Made by a program: the position numbers and the translations under genes
Origin: Ixodes scapularis
Lineage: Eukaryota > Arthropoda > Arachnida > Ixodida > Ixodidae
DNA: 64,000 nt
Direction of reading: 5' to 3'
NCBI RefSeq assembly: GCF_016920785.2
Contig: NW_024609857.1
Span: forward strand, 63,341,349 to 63,405,348
The notes under the pieces: generated by a model
What the model saw: only the letters and a program-made list of their open reading frames with translations
What the model was told of the DNA's origin: nothing
Databases searched by the model: none
Shown here: positions 1 through 10,270 of the stretch, one piece after another
How positions within the stretch are numbered: position 1 is the first letter of the stretch
Layout of the letters: each line of letters opens with the position of its first letter

Positions 1-69
1 AATTGTTTAATTTGTTTTAATGAACAATACAAACAGCTAAGCCAATAAATTTAAATCTATACAATGCGA

Positions 70-2250
70 TCACTTATCGCGTATAATTCGAACAGAATAA
101 TGTAAATAAAATCTCGACCAGAATTTTCGCTGGCCCAGTAAAATCACAGTGCGCAACTTCTTTGACCTGATCTTTGGACCCACACTCTGTTCTGTTAATT
201 GCCTCGCTTGGCGGTGTAGGCTGGTCTTCAAGTAGCATGAGGCCGTGAGCTTGGTCAGTCGAACGACATGGTTGTTGTCTGGTCGGATCTCGTACATGTG
301 GTCATCAAGGCCTCTGAAGACTTGGGTCGTCTCTTCAGCAACGTTGTGAAGAACCCCACATCCCTACATACAATGGCAGCTTCCAGTCGTGGTTGCTGAA
401 TCAGCCCCTTGGAGGCGTTGTTGCCGGGTTCCAGTTTCCTTACACACTTCTCTAAACTTTTACAGATGGTCTGCACACTAGACGAGGGGACGAGCAGTTC
501 GCCACGATTTTTCCTTCTCAGGGGCTGGCCACCAGTTCCCCGTTGCTCTTGCAGGGCTGCCAGGCAGTTTGGGCAGGCTACCTTTTTTCGCAACATGCGG
601 ACAACCTAGCCCGCGATGTACTCGGCGACATTCTCCGCATACAAGGACAAAGTCGTAGCGTTCGGGATGTCAACATCGTCGTGATCTTCTTCCTTGGGTA
701 AGATCACCAAGCCAAAGCGACGAGCTACTGCATAGTCCTCCAGGGTTCCTTCATGGTTAGTGTCATCACGGTGGGTTGCCTTCGTGCTCATATGCAATAT
801 GCTGGTCTTATCCTGCACAGTGGAGTTGCCCTTCACTTGTTGCAACTCATGGCGCACAAAGAGCCTCTTGTAAGTGGCCCTAAACTGCAGAGCCGTGGGA
901 TTGTTGTTCAAGCCTCCCTTGCTCCCGGTGGCACCAAAACAAAGTTCACGGTGGTCCTGGTTGCACTTGCAGGTAACCAGGTACCTCATGAGAGGTACCT
1001 GCTCACCTGCAGTGTCTCGCAGAGGCCTTCGAAGGTTTTCATGGCCACAAGAAATCCCACGAAGGCAGTCTCCCTTCTGGTGAGATAGAGCAGCTGACCT
1101 CGAACGTCTTTCAAGCCGAGGATGTACCTGGCTGCTTCTTCAAATGGGGGCATCCATAGGTGCTGTCAACTCATCTCCAAGGACGCTTTAAAACTCTTGG
1201 CCAAAAGATTTCTTGAATTCATCACGTCAAACAGCGTGTCAAAGTTCCTGATGAACTTCACTGTTGCCTCACTGTCGGTGAAGATTCGGTCCCTGAGATC
1301 AATGTTAAAAGAATTCTAAGGTATCAGCAACGCTTGAATTGATCACTTGTGCTGCAAGATTCACCTTCACCTTTCGACGGTCCCACTCCATATGGGCTGG
1401 TCGTAGCTTGTTGCCTGCACTCAGGCCTTGTTCCTCTTGAAGTTTGTTCAGCTGCTCTCTCTACTACTACCTGATGGATCAATAGTGACAGATGGGCCAG
1501 TTGGTACATGACTACTTTTTCACAAAATGCGCCGCAAGACAAGGACAGAGTTGTGTCACTTATTCTGTCCTTGTCTTGCGGCGCATTTTGTGAAAAAGTA
1601 CCTGATGGAGCGTCCATCGGGATCCTTGATCCTTTGTAGGGATGCTAGTGCATTACGTAGCAGCTTGAGTTTGGCAGATGTCCATTAGAATGAAGACTCT
1701 CTGGTCGCTAGTGGCAGGATGTGGGAACCAGGGCTTCATTTCTTGCGGATCTTCCAACTCAGCCCCGAGTGTTCTGAACATACTCCAGTTGAAGCGGGGC
1801 CCGTCACATGTACAGCAGTCAACAATGACACTGATATTATGAAGCATCATTAGGCAAATGTTTACTAAGTTGGCCTTCTCTGCTCTACTCATTCCACGGA
1901 CCCAGAAGTATCCGCAGAGTATCTTCCAGAAGTCGTTCAGAGCCACAACCATCAGCACAAGAGCATCAGTGGCTTGAGGGCCAACATCCTTACGGGTGTC
2001 GCTGCTGTCCTCTGCACCGCCGTCACAGTTGCCATTGTTGTACCCTGCAATTCCGACGTCTACAAATCTTCTTATCTTCTTCCCATCCCACTGCATGTGC
2101 TTTCGGATGCTCATCTCATCCATGAGCAGGGCACAGATAACTTTGTTGCCTTTCTTTTCATTTTCTCTAGCAGTGAGCTGCAGGGATTGGAACGCTTCAG
2201 TGGTGAACCCAGGCTCGGCATCGATCGAGCTGTACCATGACCGGATTCAA
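70..2250 (-). pseudogene. P-element / THAP9-type transposase relic
   Basis: Reading the minus strand from 2250 downward gives the P-element transposase core in order: DAEPGFTTEAFQSL, then ICALLMDEMSIRKHMQWDG, ALVLMVVALNDFWKILCGYF, TCDGPRFNWSMFRTLGA, WFPHP and VFILMD (1653-2250). Next come QLNKLQEEQGLSAGNKLRPAH (about 1390-1500), a segment with FTDSEATVKFIRNFDTLFDVMNSRN (about 1120-1300), CNQDHRELCFGATGSKGGLNNNP with TALQFRATYKRL (about 840-980), and EYIAG*VVRML with CPNC (about 540-640). The C-terminal part runs to about 70. This order is that of P-element/THAP9 proteins, which cut and paste DNA with an RNase H-like core. An in-frame TAG at about 608, frame changes near 2120, 1600, 1350 and 1000, and a hairpin insertion show it is dead. 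No N-terminal THAP domain was found upstream to 2830. Confidence 0.85.
1513..1600. repeat. perfect 36-bp inverted repeat (hairpin) inside the P-like relic
   Basis: 1513-1548 and 1565-1600 are exact reverse complements with a 16-base spacer. The 11-mer tacctgatgga occurs at 1468-1478 and again at 1599-1609, so the segment between could be a small rearranged insertion. It interrupts the transposase reading frame. Confidence 0.85.
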
Positions 2251-2829
2251 GACAAGTGGGGAAGTGCCAGCTAGAAAGTGTTTCTCACATATTCGTGTGC
2301 CTCGGTTGAATAGAACTGCAGCCTAAGAGCGAAACACCTTAGCTCTGGAGGGTGCTGTTCTCTCGTCACCTTCCCCTTGCTGTTTTTCAGCGTTCGGAGA
2401 CAGATGATGAGCTGCTGCCACTGGAGGTCCTGGAGGATTTCTTCCACCTGGGAGACTTTTCTTCAACCACCTTATAACTTCCTTCGAGTTGTTTATTTTT
2501 TTTTTTTTTTGTACAACCGCCATATGACAAACGATGTCCTCCATCATCTGCCTTAAGCTGTGTGGATTTTGCACAAGTGCTCCGATGTCGACGTCGGTGG
2601 TTGTACGAGGAGGGTGTCGCATGTCGTACCACTAGTGCAAGCACCTTCGTCATTTCCGGTCGCACTTGCAGTTTTCCTCGGCCGCTCCTTGGCTTGAGTT
2701 TGCTGAGAAAGCACGAATGGATAGGTTTTGTGATTACAGCAACTTTGAGATGGCATGCACACTTGGTGTTCTATTCTGGTGAAGAAAGCAGATATTGCAA
2801 TTTGAAATATTTGTAGAAAAGTCACACGT

Positions 2830-3780
2830 TAGGGATAGCAAGATGCAAGAAACATAATGTATTTGTCCCTTTGTCGTCCTACAGGAAAGCAGCTACCACC
2901 AATTCCGATATATAACGGGTCCTGTAATTTTGACGCTTAACAACCAACCAAGCTCCTTTTGGAGGTCGATATTAGGAGACCACACTTACTAACTGGACAG
3001 TTGAACTATACCAAGGATAATGGCATGTCATTATCCTTGAAAAAAAACTCGAATATATCACTTGATTTTAGACTGGGGTAAAAATTCCCCCTATATGGTG
3101 TGGAACTAACAAAAACCGAGGGAGAGCCCTCTAGCTTAAGCGATGGGCTCAGCGAGTACACACAATAGCTGGACAATTAAGTAATACATTCATCCATACT
3201 TGATACGCCACTGAATATTTTACTAGGATAATGAATTCTACTTATTTATTATTGTATTATTATTAATTTGCATATCCACCTCATTTGAGACCATAGCTGA
3301 AGCGGGGATGCAAAGACCCTAACTTACAACAAAACAGCTTAGAAAATCAGCACACTCTACTCCTGTTTGTTTGGATAATTTTTTCTGAGAAATACAAATG
3401 TCTCGCTGCCATACAAAGGCAGAATTGCCTGGCGGCAGACCGATCGCTAAAAATTTTCTCCAGATTGCGAGGTGTCCATATAAACGGGTTCCATATTAAC
3501 GAGACATGACTGCTGGTGGTACCTGTCCATTTATTGCTTGCTTCGACATACCACTTCAACTGTGTGAAAAGGACACAGCGAAGGCAACTCTCGAGAGAAT
3601 TATATCACCGCAAGTTGAAGGAGAAATTTATTTACAAAATGGCAAAGCTATAGACGATTGCAAACATGGCATTTAACTGGTGCACCATGCGTGCAGCACG
3701 TGCTACATGTTTGTGAAGGTGGCTTTGGCATGCCTGGAATTTCACGGGCTTGACATCATGAGCAAAGGAATAGGAGATGC
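2830..3780. other. AT-rich spacer without recognised gene
   Basis: Short frames only, no splice-consistent protein similarity. One small imperfect inverted repeat (ggataatgg / ccttgaaa context near 3015-3045) and AT-rich sequence at 3230-3290. Confidence 0.5.
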
Positions 3781-3814
3781 TAGTTTCACATGACGTCGAT
3801 CCACCATTTGGTTG

Positions 3815-4190
3815 CAACAAATACTTTACTAGGGGGAATACATTCCCCTCCTCTCAAATACAATAGCCTCGGCGCGGACAGGTTTTCTGGGCTTGGCGAG
3901 AGCCATCTATCGTCGGGGAAGTCTCGGCTATCGATGATATTGATGTTCTACATACCAAATTCATTGTTGTGGCAATGCGCGAGACACGTGCCCCGCGCCA
4001 CTTCTAAGAATAACGTTTCCAGAGACAAAAAAGATAAATTCTGGTTTCTTTTCTTTTTGTATTCTTTACAATTTTTTTTCGCAAGAGACGATGGGGTTGC
4101 CACGGAGGCGCGCATGCGCACAGTGGGGAAGCTATGCGGGGAAGGAAGAACATGGCTCCTGGGAGCCTATGGGGACGCTGTTTTATAGAC
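3815..4190 (+). repeat. candidate repeat starting with acaaatactttactagg (LTR-like?)
   Basis: The string acaaatactttactagg here recurs at 9888-9904, each time followed by a G-rich gap and then sequence mentioning a gcggacag motif. Two dispersed copies with the same edge suggest a shared element, perhaps part of an LTR. No gag-pol frame accompanies either copy, so the class is open. Confidence 0.35.
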
Positions 4191-4199
4191 TGTCACAAA

Positions 4200-4590
4200 T
4201 AATTACTTGTGTACCGTTACTTCTTAATAAGAGATAGACTCCTTGGAAAGTTTAGCAACAATATTGGAGAACAATATTGGTGCGAAAGCAGCACCATATT
4301 TGTACCGTCGTTTACGGTTGAGATGGTCACTGACAAAACGACTCCTCTCATATAATCAGTATAAAACGCGCATGGGTAGGCTATGAGGTGACGATTGAAA
4401 TAGCGTGTCGTCGCGTATGTGTTGTGCGTGTGTTGTGTCTGTCATCTGTGTTCTAATTCCTTGTCTATGTTAAAATGTGTATAACGTGTGCAAATGTGAA
4501 ATGAGAGTTGTTCGTATATGAACGTAATGAGCGCAAAAAAGATCTACCCCAACGATACTATTTTTTTACCAACTTTGAATTTGACCTTGA
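4200..4590. other. unassigned intergenic stretch
   Basis: Nothing recognised apart from a GT-rich patch (gtgttgtgcgtgtgttgtgtctg near 4418-4440) and the small repeat acaatattgg at 4259-4278. Confidence 0.4.
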
Positions 4591-4599
4591 CTAGCGCCA

Positions 4600-4825
4600 C
4601 CTGGGTGTGTAAGCGCGCAATTTGGTACTAAATAAGGTAAGGGCGCAACATTTAGTCCCAGGGGCCTAAATGCAAGGGTGCAAAAGTTACTCCTGGGCGT
4701 TCAACTCTGAGGGACTAACGGTAGGGGAGCAAGAGTTGCTCCCGTCACCGTTGCTCCCCTAGGGGACCAATGGTTGTGTTAGCGCATTTGCTCCCTTGAG
4801 GGAGCAAGCACGCTCCCTTTTTTCT
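4600..4825. repeat. cluster of GGAGCAA / TTGCTCC inverted repeats
   Basis: Within about 230 bases the words gggagcaa and ttgctccc occur repeatedly in both orientations (for example ggggagcaagagttgctcccg, ttgctcccctaggggacc, ttgctcccttgagggagcaagc). The pattern is a stack of nested hairpins, typical of the termini of a non-autonomous element, but no target duplication was established. Confidence 0.55.
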
Positions 4826-5339
4826 TAGAGAGTACGCGTGTAGGTTTTGCCGTTCGCGCTTTTGTTGCCGTGAGGAGAAAGTCGGAAGACAACAATTTTG
4901 TGATTCGGTGCTTTATTTATGTAAAAATAAGCAAACAAACTGCCCATTTACGAACGGCACTCATTTATAAATGAGGAATCGCTCAAAAACGCCCGACGTC
5001 CGACACAGCTCAGCGGCCTTGTGCGCATTTTTCAGTGGTTAAGTTCGATTGTCTGGAGCGCTCCCCGACTGGTTACCACATCACAAGGTTTGTGCACCGT
5101 TGTGCGGAATACGGCGGACCGATCGTGATTTTCCGCCGTGCTTCTTCACCTCCCGGTCTTTTTTTTTTTTTTTTTTTTACATTGTTTGGTTTGCCGTGAA
5201 GAAGCAGCGTCGGCATCGCATTGTGCCTGAGCTCTTTTTGGGATCGACAACCGCTTTCTTTGTTCTTCGACAGTCTTGCTGCCTTTCTTGGTCTGGGCGT
5301 CCTGATCAGGGGCAGCCAGCAATGCACACTAGTAAAGTT

Positions 5340-6780
5340 TAATCCACACTACGAACAGAGGACATAGGAAATTCACGAGCTGTGGCAATCAAGTAACCAA
5401 TCTTGAAGGAAGTGCCGTTTATTATTAATTAGTCTTACAACTGAAATGTTCCTTCAAACATTCTCCCCTTCCCTATCTATACCATGCTACATACAAGTTT
5501 TCCATTATTGGAAACAGTACCGCATGGTCATCATTTGTCAACTCCTGCACCAGTGTCATCATTTTCTCACTTGTTCCTTGTAGACTGAAAATTGGTTTCT
5601 TTCAGCGCTGATTTTGCCCTATAAAGCATGTTAAAGTCACATGGGGTTATACCTGGAAAATAAGGTAGGTGGTTCAGCACTGGAACCCACTTTGCGACTA
5701 GAAACTGCGTTGCAGGCAGAGCAATGTCGAGGGACGTTCCTTGACCCTCTGCAAATGCTCCACCTGAAAATGATCTCTTCGTAAAGCAAATTTTAATTGA
5801 TAAGAGGAGTGGACCACCCACCTTATTCGCAAGATATTGCCCCATCTCACTTTTAGATGTTTTGTAAGGGAAAATCAGAACACAAAGCAACCTACTTTTT
5901 AGACTGGACGTGGTAAACAGGAAAATGGTGGTGCTGCGGCAGGGGCTGACACATGATAACTCTGCGGTACTGTTTCCAACAATTTGTATTCAACAGCGTA
6001 TGGGTGGGGGAGGGTGGAGTCATGAAGCGGACAACAGTTCGTTGTAAGATTGTAATGGTAAATTATGCTTTCACCACCCGCCTAATTATTTATTAACACA
6101 CCTCATATGCTACCTGCACAACAAAGTGAGTATCCATATCATAAAATAACTTGAGTTAATTATCACAGCTTGTATCAACTTGTTCTGCGCTCTCCAGTTT
6201 CCTATAAAAGTTAAAGTTTAAAATTATTTGGTGCTTTCCTGAAATTTACTTAATAAATGTGCGAACACTCTCCACTTTTTTGTAGGTTGCGTTATAACAT
6301 GATCCAGTACCCCTTACCCACCCCCAAACTCCAGAGACCATTCACCCCCCTCCCCACTTCAAACTCACCCCCAGGCGCGCGCCCCCACTCACCTCCCAAT
6401 TTCACTGTTCTTCGTTCTCCCTACTTGTACAAAAAAAGTGCAAAATGCTTTCGCATTTTAACGATAATCTGCAGCAATTTCTTTTGCCATCTTCGTAAAG
6501 CAATTATTTTGGAGAACAGGAAACATTAATGCCCTTACCTGCTCTCTAGTGTTGCACGGCCACGTGATTCCAAGGAGCTGCTGGACGTGCCATGTGGCCT
6601 TTCGTGATCCACGGCCCGCACAGGGAACTCGGCCTAGCCCGGCTCATGCGAAGGCAAAACAATGATGCTGGCAGCACAGTGTTGTGTACCTTGTGTTACG
6701 TATTAAAACAGTATACCTTACATCACTCAGCTACTTTTCACGTGTTTGTTCTGTAAATTCCATCACGGTATGATACATTT
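5340..6780. other. AT-rich intergenic stretch, nothing recognised
   Basis: No coding similarity on either strand. A C-rich block (about 6305-6385) yields a proline-rich shadow frame. A 22-base poly(T) run lies just upstream at 5157-5178. Confidence 0.45.
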
Positions 6781-6805
6781 AAATATATATATATATATAT
6801 ATATA

Positions 6806-7596
6806 GGGTGTTTTTTTATTCTTACAGATTAGTTTAAAAAAAAAAAACACATGAAAGCTACACTTATGCGGTTTGTGCAAGTGAGTTATACGCCCGGGGG
6901 GACATTATGGGGGTGGCTAATCTTTGCGATCAGTTGGCTAATTAATTGAAATTCGTTAATTAACTTTTAATTAGCAAAAATAGGCATATGCTTTCAATTA
7001 GAAACTTGCTGGGCGTCATCGAAAACCACTAAATCAGTCATTTTCAGAAAGACTGAGTGCGCGAGAAGCGTAGTAGTGTACTAAAGTTACCACTCGTGGA
7101 GCAGGTGCAAGGCTAGCGGTTGCGTTAAGGCGTCCGCGCAATTTTTCCGTCTCTTATCTAGCCCCAGCCTTGTACCTGCTCCACGAGTGGTAACTTCAGC
7201 GCACTGTTGTGCTTTTCACGCGCTCAAAGTCTTTTTAGAAATTACTGATTTAGGGGTTTTTGGCAATGCTCAACAAGTTTCTGATTGGAACCATATGACT
7301 ATTTTCACTAATTAAAAAGTTAATTAACTTCAGCGCACTGTTGTGCTTTTCACGCGCTCAAAGTCTTTTTAAAAAATTTCTGATTTAGGGGTTTTTGGCA
7401 ATGCTCAACAAGTTTCTAATTGGAACCATATGACTATTTTCACTAATTAAAAAGTTAACGAATTTTAATTAATTAGCCGACTCATCGCAAATATTAGCCA
7501 CCCACCATAATGTCCCCCTGGCGTATAAATCACTCACACAAACCGCATAAGTGTAGTTTTTGTTTTTTTAACAAATCTGTAAGAATAAAAAACACC
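6806..7596. mobile_element. long-TIR foldback MITE
   Basis: The left end gggtgtttttttattcttac... is the reverse complement of the right end ...gtaagaataaaaaacacc. The inverted similarity continues inward for some 150 bases, including acacttatgcgg, the ttatacgcc..gggggacattatg block, ctaattaattgaaattcgttaa and aggaacc-type blocks. A second inner hairpin pairs ttaccactcgtggagcaggt (about 7088) with its complement (about 7174-7193). Both flanks are (TA)n, so a TA duplication is possible but not provable. No coding capacity. A partial extra end (ttattattacagatttg) follows at about 7620-7650. Confidence 0.75.
7195..7458 (+). repeat. 135-bp tandem duplication inside the foldback element
   Basis: The segment beginning ttcagcgcactgttgtgc at 7195 starts again at 7330, with near-identical sequence through gaccatatgactatttt-type text, giving two copies with a 135-base period. 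Confidence 0.8.
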
Positions 7597-7649
7597 ATAT
7601 ATATTTATATATGTGGTTCTTTTTTATTATTACAGATTTGTTTAAAAAA

Positions 7650-7657
7650 ACCATAAA

Positions 7658-7692
<35 letters not shown>

Positions 7693-7760
7693 ACCTGATA
7701 AAGAGCGGTCCCCGCTCGGAACGCCGTCCAAGAAGTAAATTATATATATATATATACTTG
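7650..7760. repeat. (TA)n microsatellites
   Basis: Runs of TA at about 7661-7689 and 7741-7757, plus one at 6785-6805 before the foldback element. Confidence 0.8.
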
Positions 7761-7769
7761 TAACAGAAC

Positions 7770-9780
7770 GTATGGGAATGTGCTGGTTTCTACAACATCA
7801 AATATAATATAATCAGATTTGCTTTCAATTATTTGCTCATACTTGAGTCACGTCATGCGCATACCATGATTTTAACATGACACATACCAGTCACATCTCG
7901 TTGATACACTTTACCGACTAAGTTGTAGAAATGCCTCGGTACTCACTCTCTACAGACGCAATCAATATTTGTGCTAAGCCTGTCGAAAAAAGAACATATT
8001 CATGCAATAAGGTCAGTAAAACAATAGTGCTTGCGGGATCACTTTATTCAGCACTTGTATTCTACAGCTAAGCTCCCAATCAATGACCAGCGGGACTTGC
8101 ACATATTTTGGAACTCTAGATTCGGATGTGAGGAGGAGTTTGATTTACATTGGCTCCCCGTAGACAGGCTCCACTATCCCCATCATGGAATGTTTCCATT
8201 TGACTGTAGGAACGTCAGCGGTGCCCGCACAACTCTTCATGCATTTTTCTTTTTGCCTAATTTCATATCTTGTTATAAGTGCGATTTAGATTTTTGTTTT
8301 TAATTTGTCTAGACATACGGTTTCCTTTAAAAAAAGGATGTACACAATTCGCTACGGTCGGATGATTAGCAGCAAGGCATGCAACGTGAAAGCGGCGTGG
8401 TAGGCATCGCTTTTTGATATTTAACAGCTGATACTATTATAATTATGATTTATTGTTGATATTTCAGAAACGTTGAGCGAGAAATACAATACGTTAAGGC
8501 GTAGGGCGCGTTAATTTCAGTAAAGGTACTACATATTGTGCTGAGAATCACCTCGGACCTACTGGGCGCAACGTTACATCTCTTAGCTACGGCCGCAACA
8601 GGGTTAGAGAACTGATGTTCAAGCTGCAACGTCAGGTTTAACAAACATTATTTCCTCATTCGAGTCCGTCATCCCTGTTGATTGCTCGACGACGATTACG
8701 ATATATGCGCACGGGGAAGGGGAAGGTATTCATGGTACTGGAAACACAGCGTGCAAGAGAGTCTCCGCGCTACCCAAATATGCCCTCGCAATTTTTTTTC
8801 CTTGTAGCGCAGACACTTTACAGCTACGATGTAAAATAGGTAACAGCGGCAGTGCCGAGTGAATCCGTGACATTCTTTTTGCAACTCCAGAATGAAGTAA
8901 ATAGACAATGTATGTGCAGTGTGCACCCTAGTACGCACTGCTTGTGCCCAATTCAGTTCAAATTGGCGTCCAGAACTCGTCCTTGTAGTCATTGTCCTTG
9001 TACCTTGAATGCGTGTTGCCATAGAGTACCGCGTGTTTTTTTACGGTTTCTATTAACACTCAGCTGGCACTGGGACAGAGGCAACCGCAGGCACAGATGG
9101 CACAGACATAGTGCACGCCATTTGCAATACCGTCTGCTCGGACAGGATCTGACGTCAGCAAGCGCCACTTCTCCCGTGTGTTCTGGTTGGCGGGCGGCGA
9201 GAAAAAACTTTTTTCCGGCATGATTGTAAACCTGAGACTGGGGCAGAAAAGAAAACACAACATAAGGTAGTAAAAGAGGAGGCAACGTCTTATTGAGACG
9301 TTGCCTCCTCTTTACAATCATGTTCAACTTACACCAGCTCGCCTGTACTCTGACTATTTTTTTTTTTTTTCCGGCGTTTAAAATTGGTCGCAGAGCGATC
9401 TCGCTTTCCGCCAGAATTTCTGCCTACTTTCGCCGCCGGGCGTCAGAATTCTCGCGGATCCGGCCGCCAGTTCGCAAGTGTGGACGAGGCATACTGTAAG
9501 GCTCGCAATGGTATCCACGCAATGGTTCCGATTGGTCCACACATGCTTTAGAGAGGCCCAGACTGTTTGTTAGTGTCATTAAAAAGTCAATTACGACGTC
9601 CTGGTCGTGAGCTCGTAGACACTGAACGTTCAGCATGGTCATTGAGAGATCGCCGTCGTCGTGACTGATGCAGTTGAGAAACGCCTGTGCCCACGTGCGA
9701 ACAGTGTAAAGTCGATGTTGCTTGAGACGGTGAAACTCGTCTATCAAATCCCGGTCGGGATTGATCTTGATGTGGTGGAA
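7770..9780. other. unassigned stretch upstream of the first found exon
   Basis: No exon with the expected hydroxy-acid oxidase N-terminal motif was seen. A short hairpin, gaggaggcaacgtct with its complement, lies at 9269-9312, and a poly(T) run at 9357-9370. Remaining frames look like chance. Confidence 0.4.
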
Positions 9781-9887
9781 AGGGGAGTCGTCGTGTTTGT
9801 TGATAGGTGAAACCCGTCGATGCTAGTACCTCGAGACAAGGCGACGTGGACGAGACGCTGGGAGTGCGCCTTGGCGTAGTCGCATCC

Positions 9888-10090
9888 ACAAATACTTTAC
9901 TAGGACTAGGGGAGTGTATCTTGATTCAAGAAAATCTAATGGTCTTGAGGCGGACAGAACTTGCCGAGTTGAAACTAGGCAAGGCATGAGTTGGAACTAG
10001 ACAAGGCATTAGACAGCGCTCTAGACGTGCTGTCTAATGTAGATGAGCCGAGTGAAATGTATTCTACCTAGGAAAGTATTTGATACCCAG
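9888..10090 (+). repeat. second copy of the acaaatactttactagg repeat
   Basis: Same edge as 3815; followed by ctaggggagtgtatcttg and two short internal repeats (aactag(g/a)caaggcat at about 9974 and 9994; a gctctagac..gtgctgtctaat pair). It lies just before the first found exon. Confidence 0.35.
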
Positions 10091-10115
10091 GTGACAAAAG
10101 CGGGGTCGTGTGCAG

Positions 10116-10270
10116 GCTACGCCTCCGGCCGAGGATGCTTTGCGGTGTCAGTCACCGAGACCAGAGCGTGATTGTGCTGCGTGACCAGCTGCTCCAAGTT
10201 CCGGTCGGCATCGCCCCGTCCGCGATGCAGAAGCTCGCTCACCCCCAGGGCGAGAAAGCCATGGCCAGAG
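10116..10270 (+). CDS. HAO1: hydroxy-acid oxidase exon (first found; FMN-proximal region)
   Basis: The exon follows a tgtgcag acceptor and ends at AGAG|GTGAGT in phase 1. It encodes LRLRPRMLCGVSHRD... through VPVGIAPSAMQKLAHPQGE and AMAR, which aligns with the family block RPRML...P(V/I)xVGxxAMQRMAHxxGE. The incoming phase needs two bases from an upstream exon. That upstream exon should carry about 45-50 residues including the YYxSGAxxExTL motif, and it was not seen. A short ORF in the same frame begins at an ATG at 10108, upstream of the acceptor, and is not a credible start because family members begin about 45 residues earlier. Confidence 0.9.

Noticed and set aside
5049..5342. THAP-like start (KVCAPLCG)
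   Set aside because: The Cys spacing is wrong for THAP and the frame runs into poly(T)-encoded Phe.
9807..9989. N-terminal exon of the oxidase (frame containing GDVDETLGVRLG)
   Set aside because: It lacks the YYxSGA and ExTL motifs and overlaps a dispersed repeat; the DETL match is chance.
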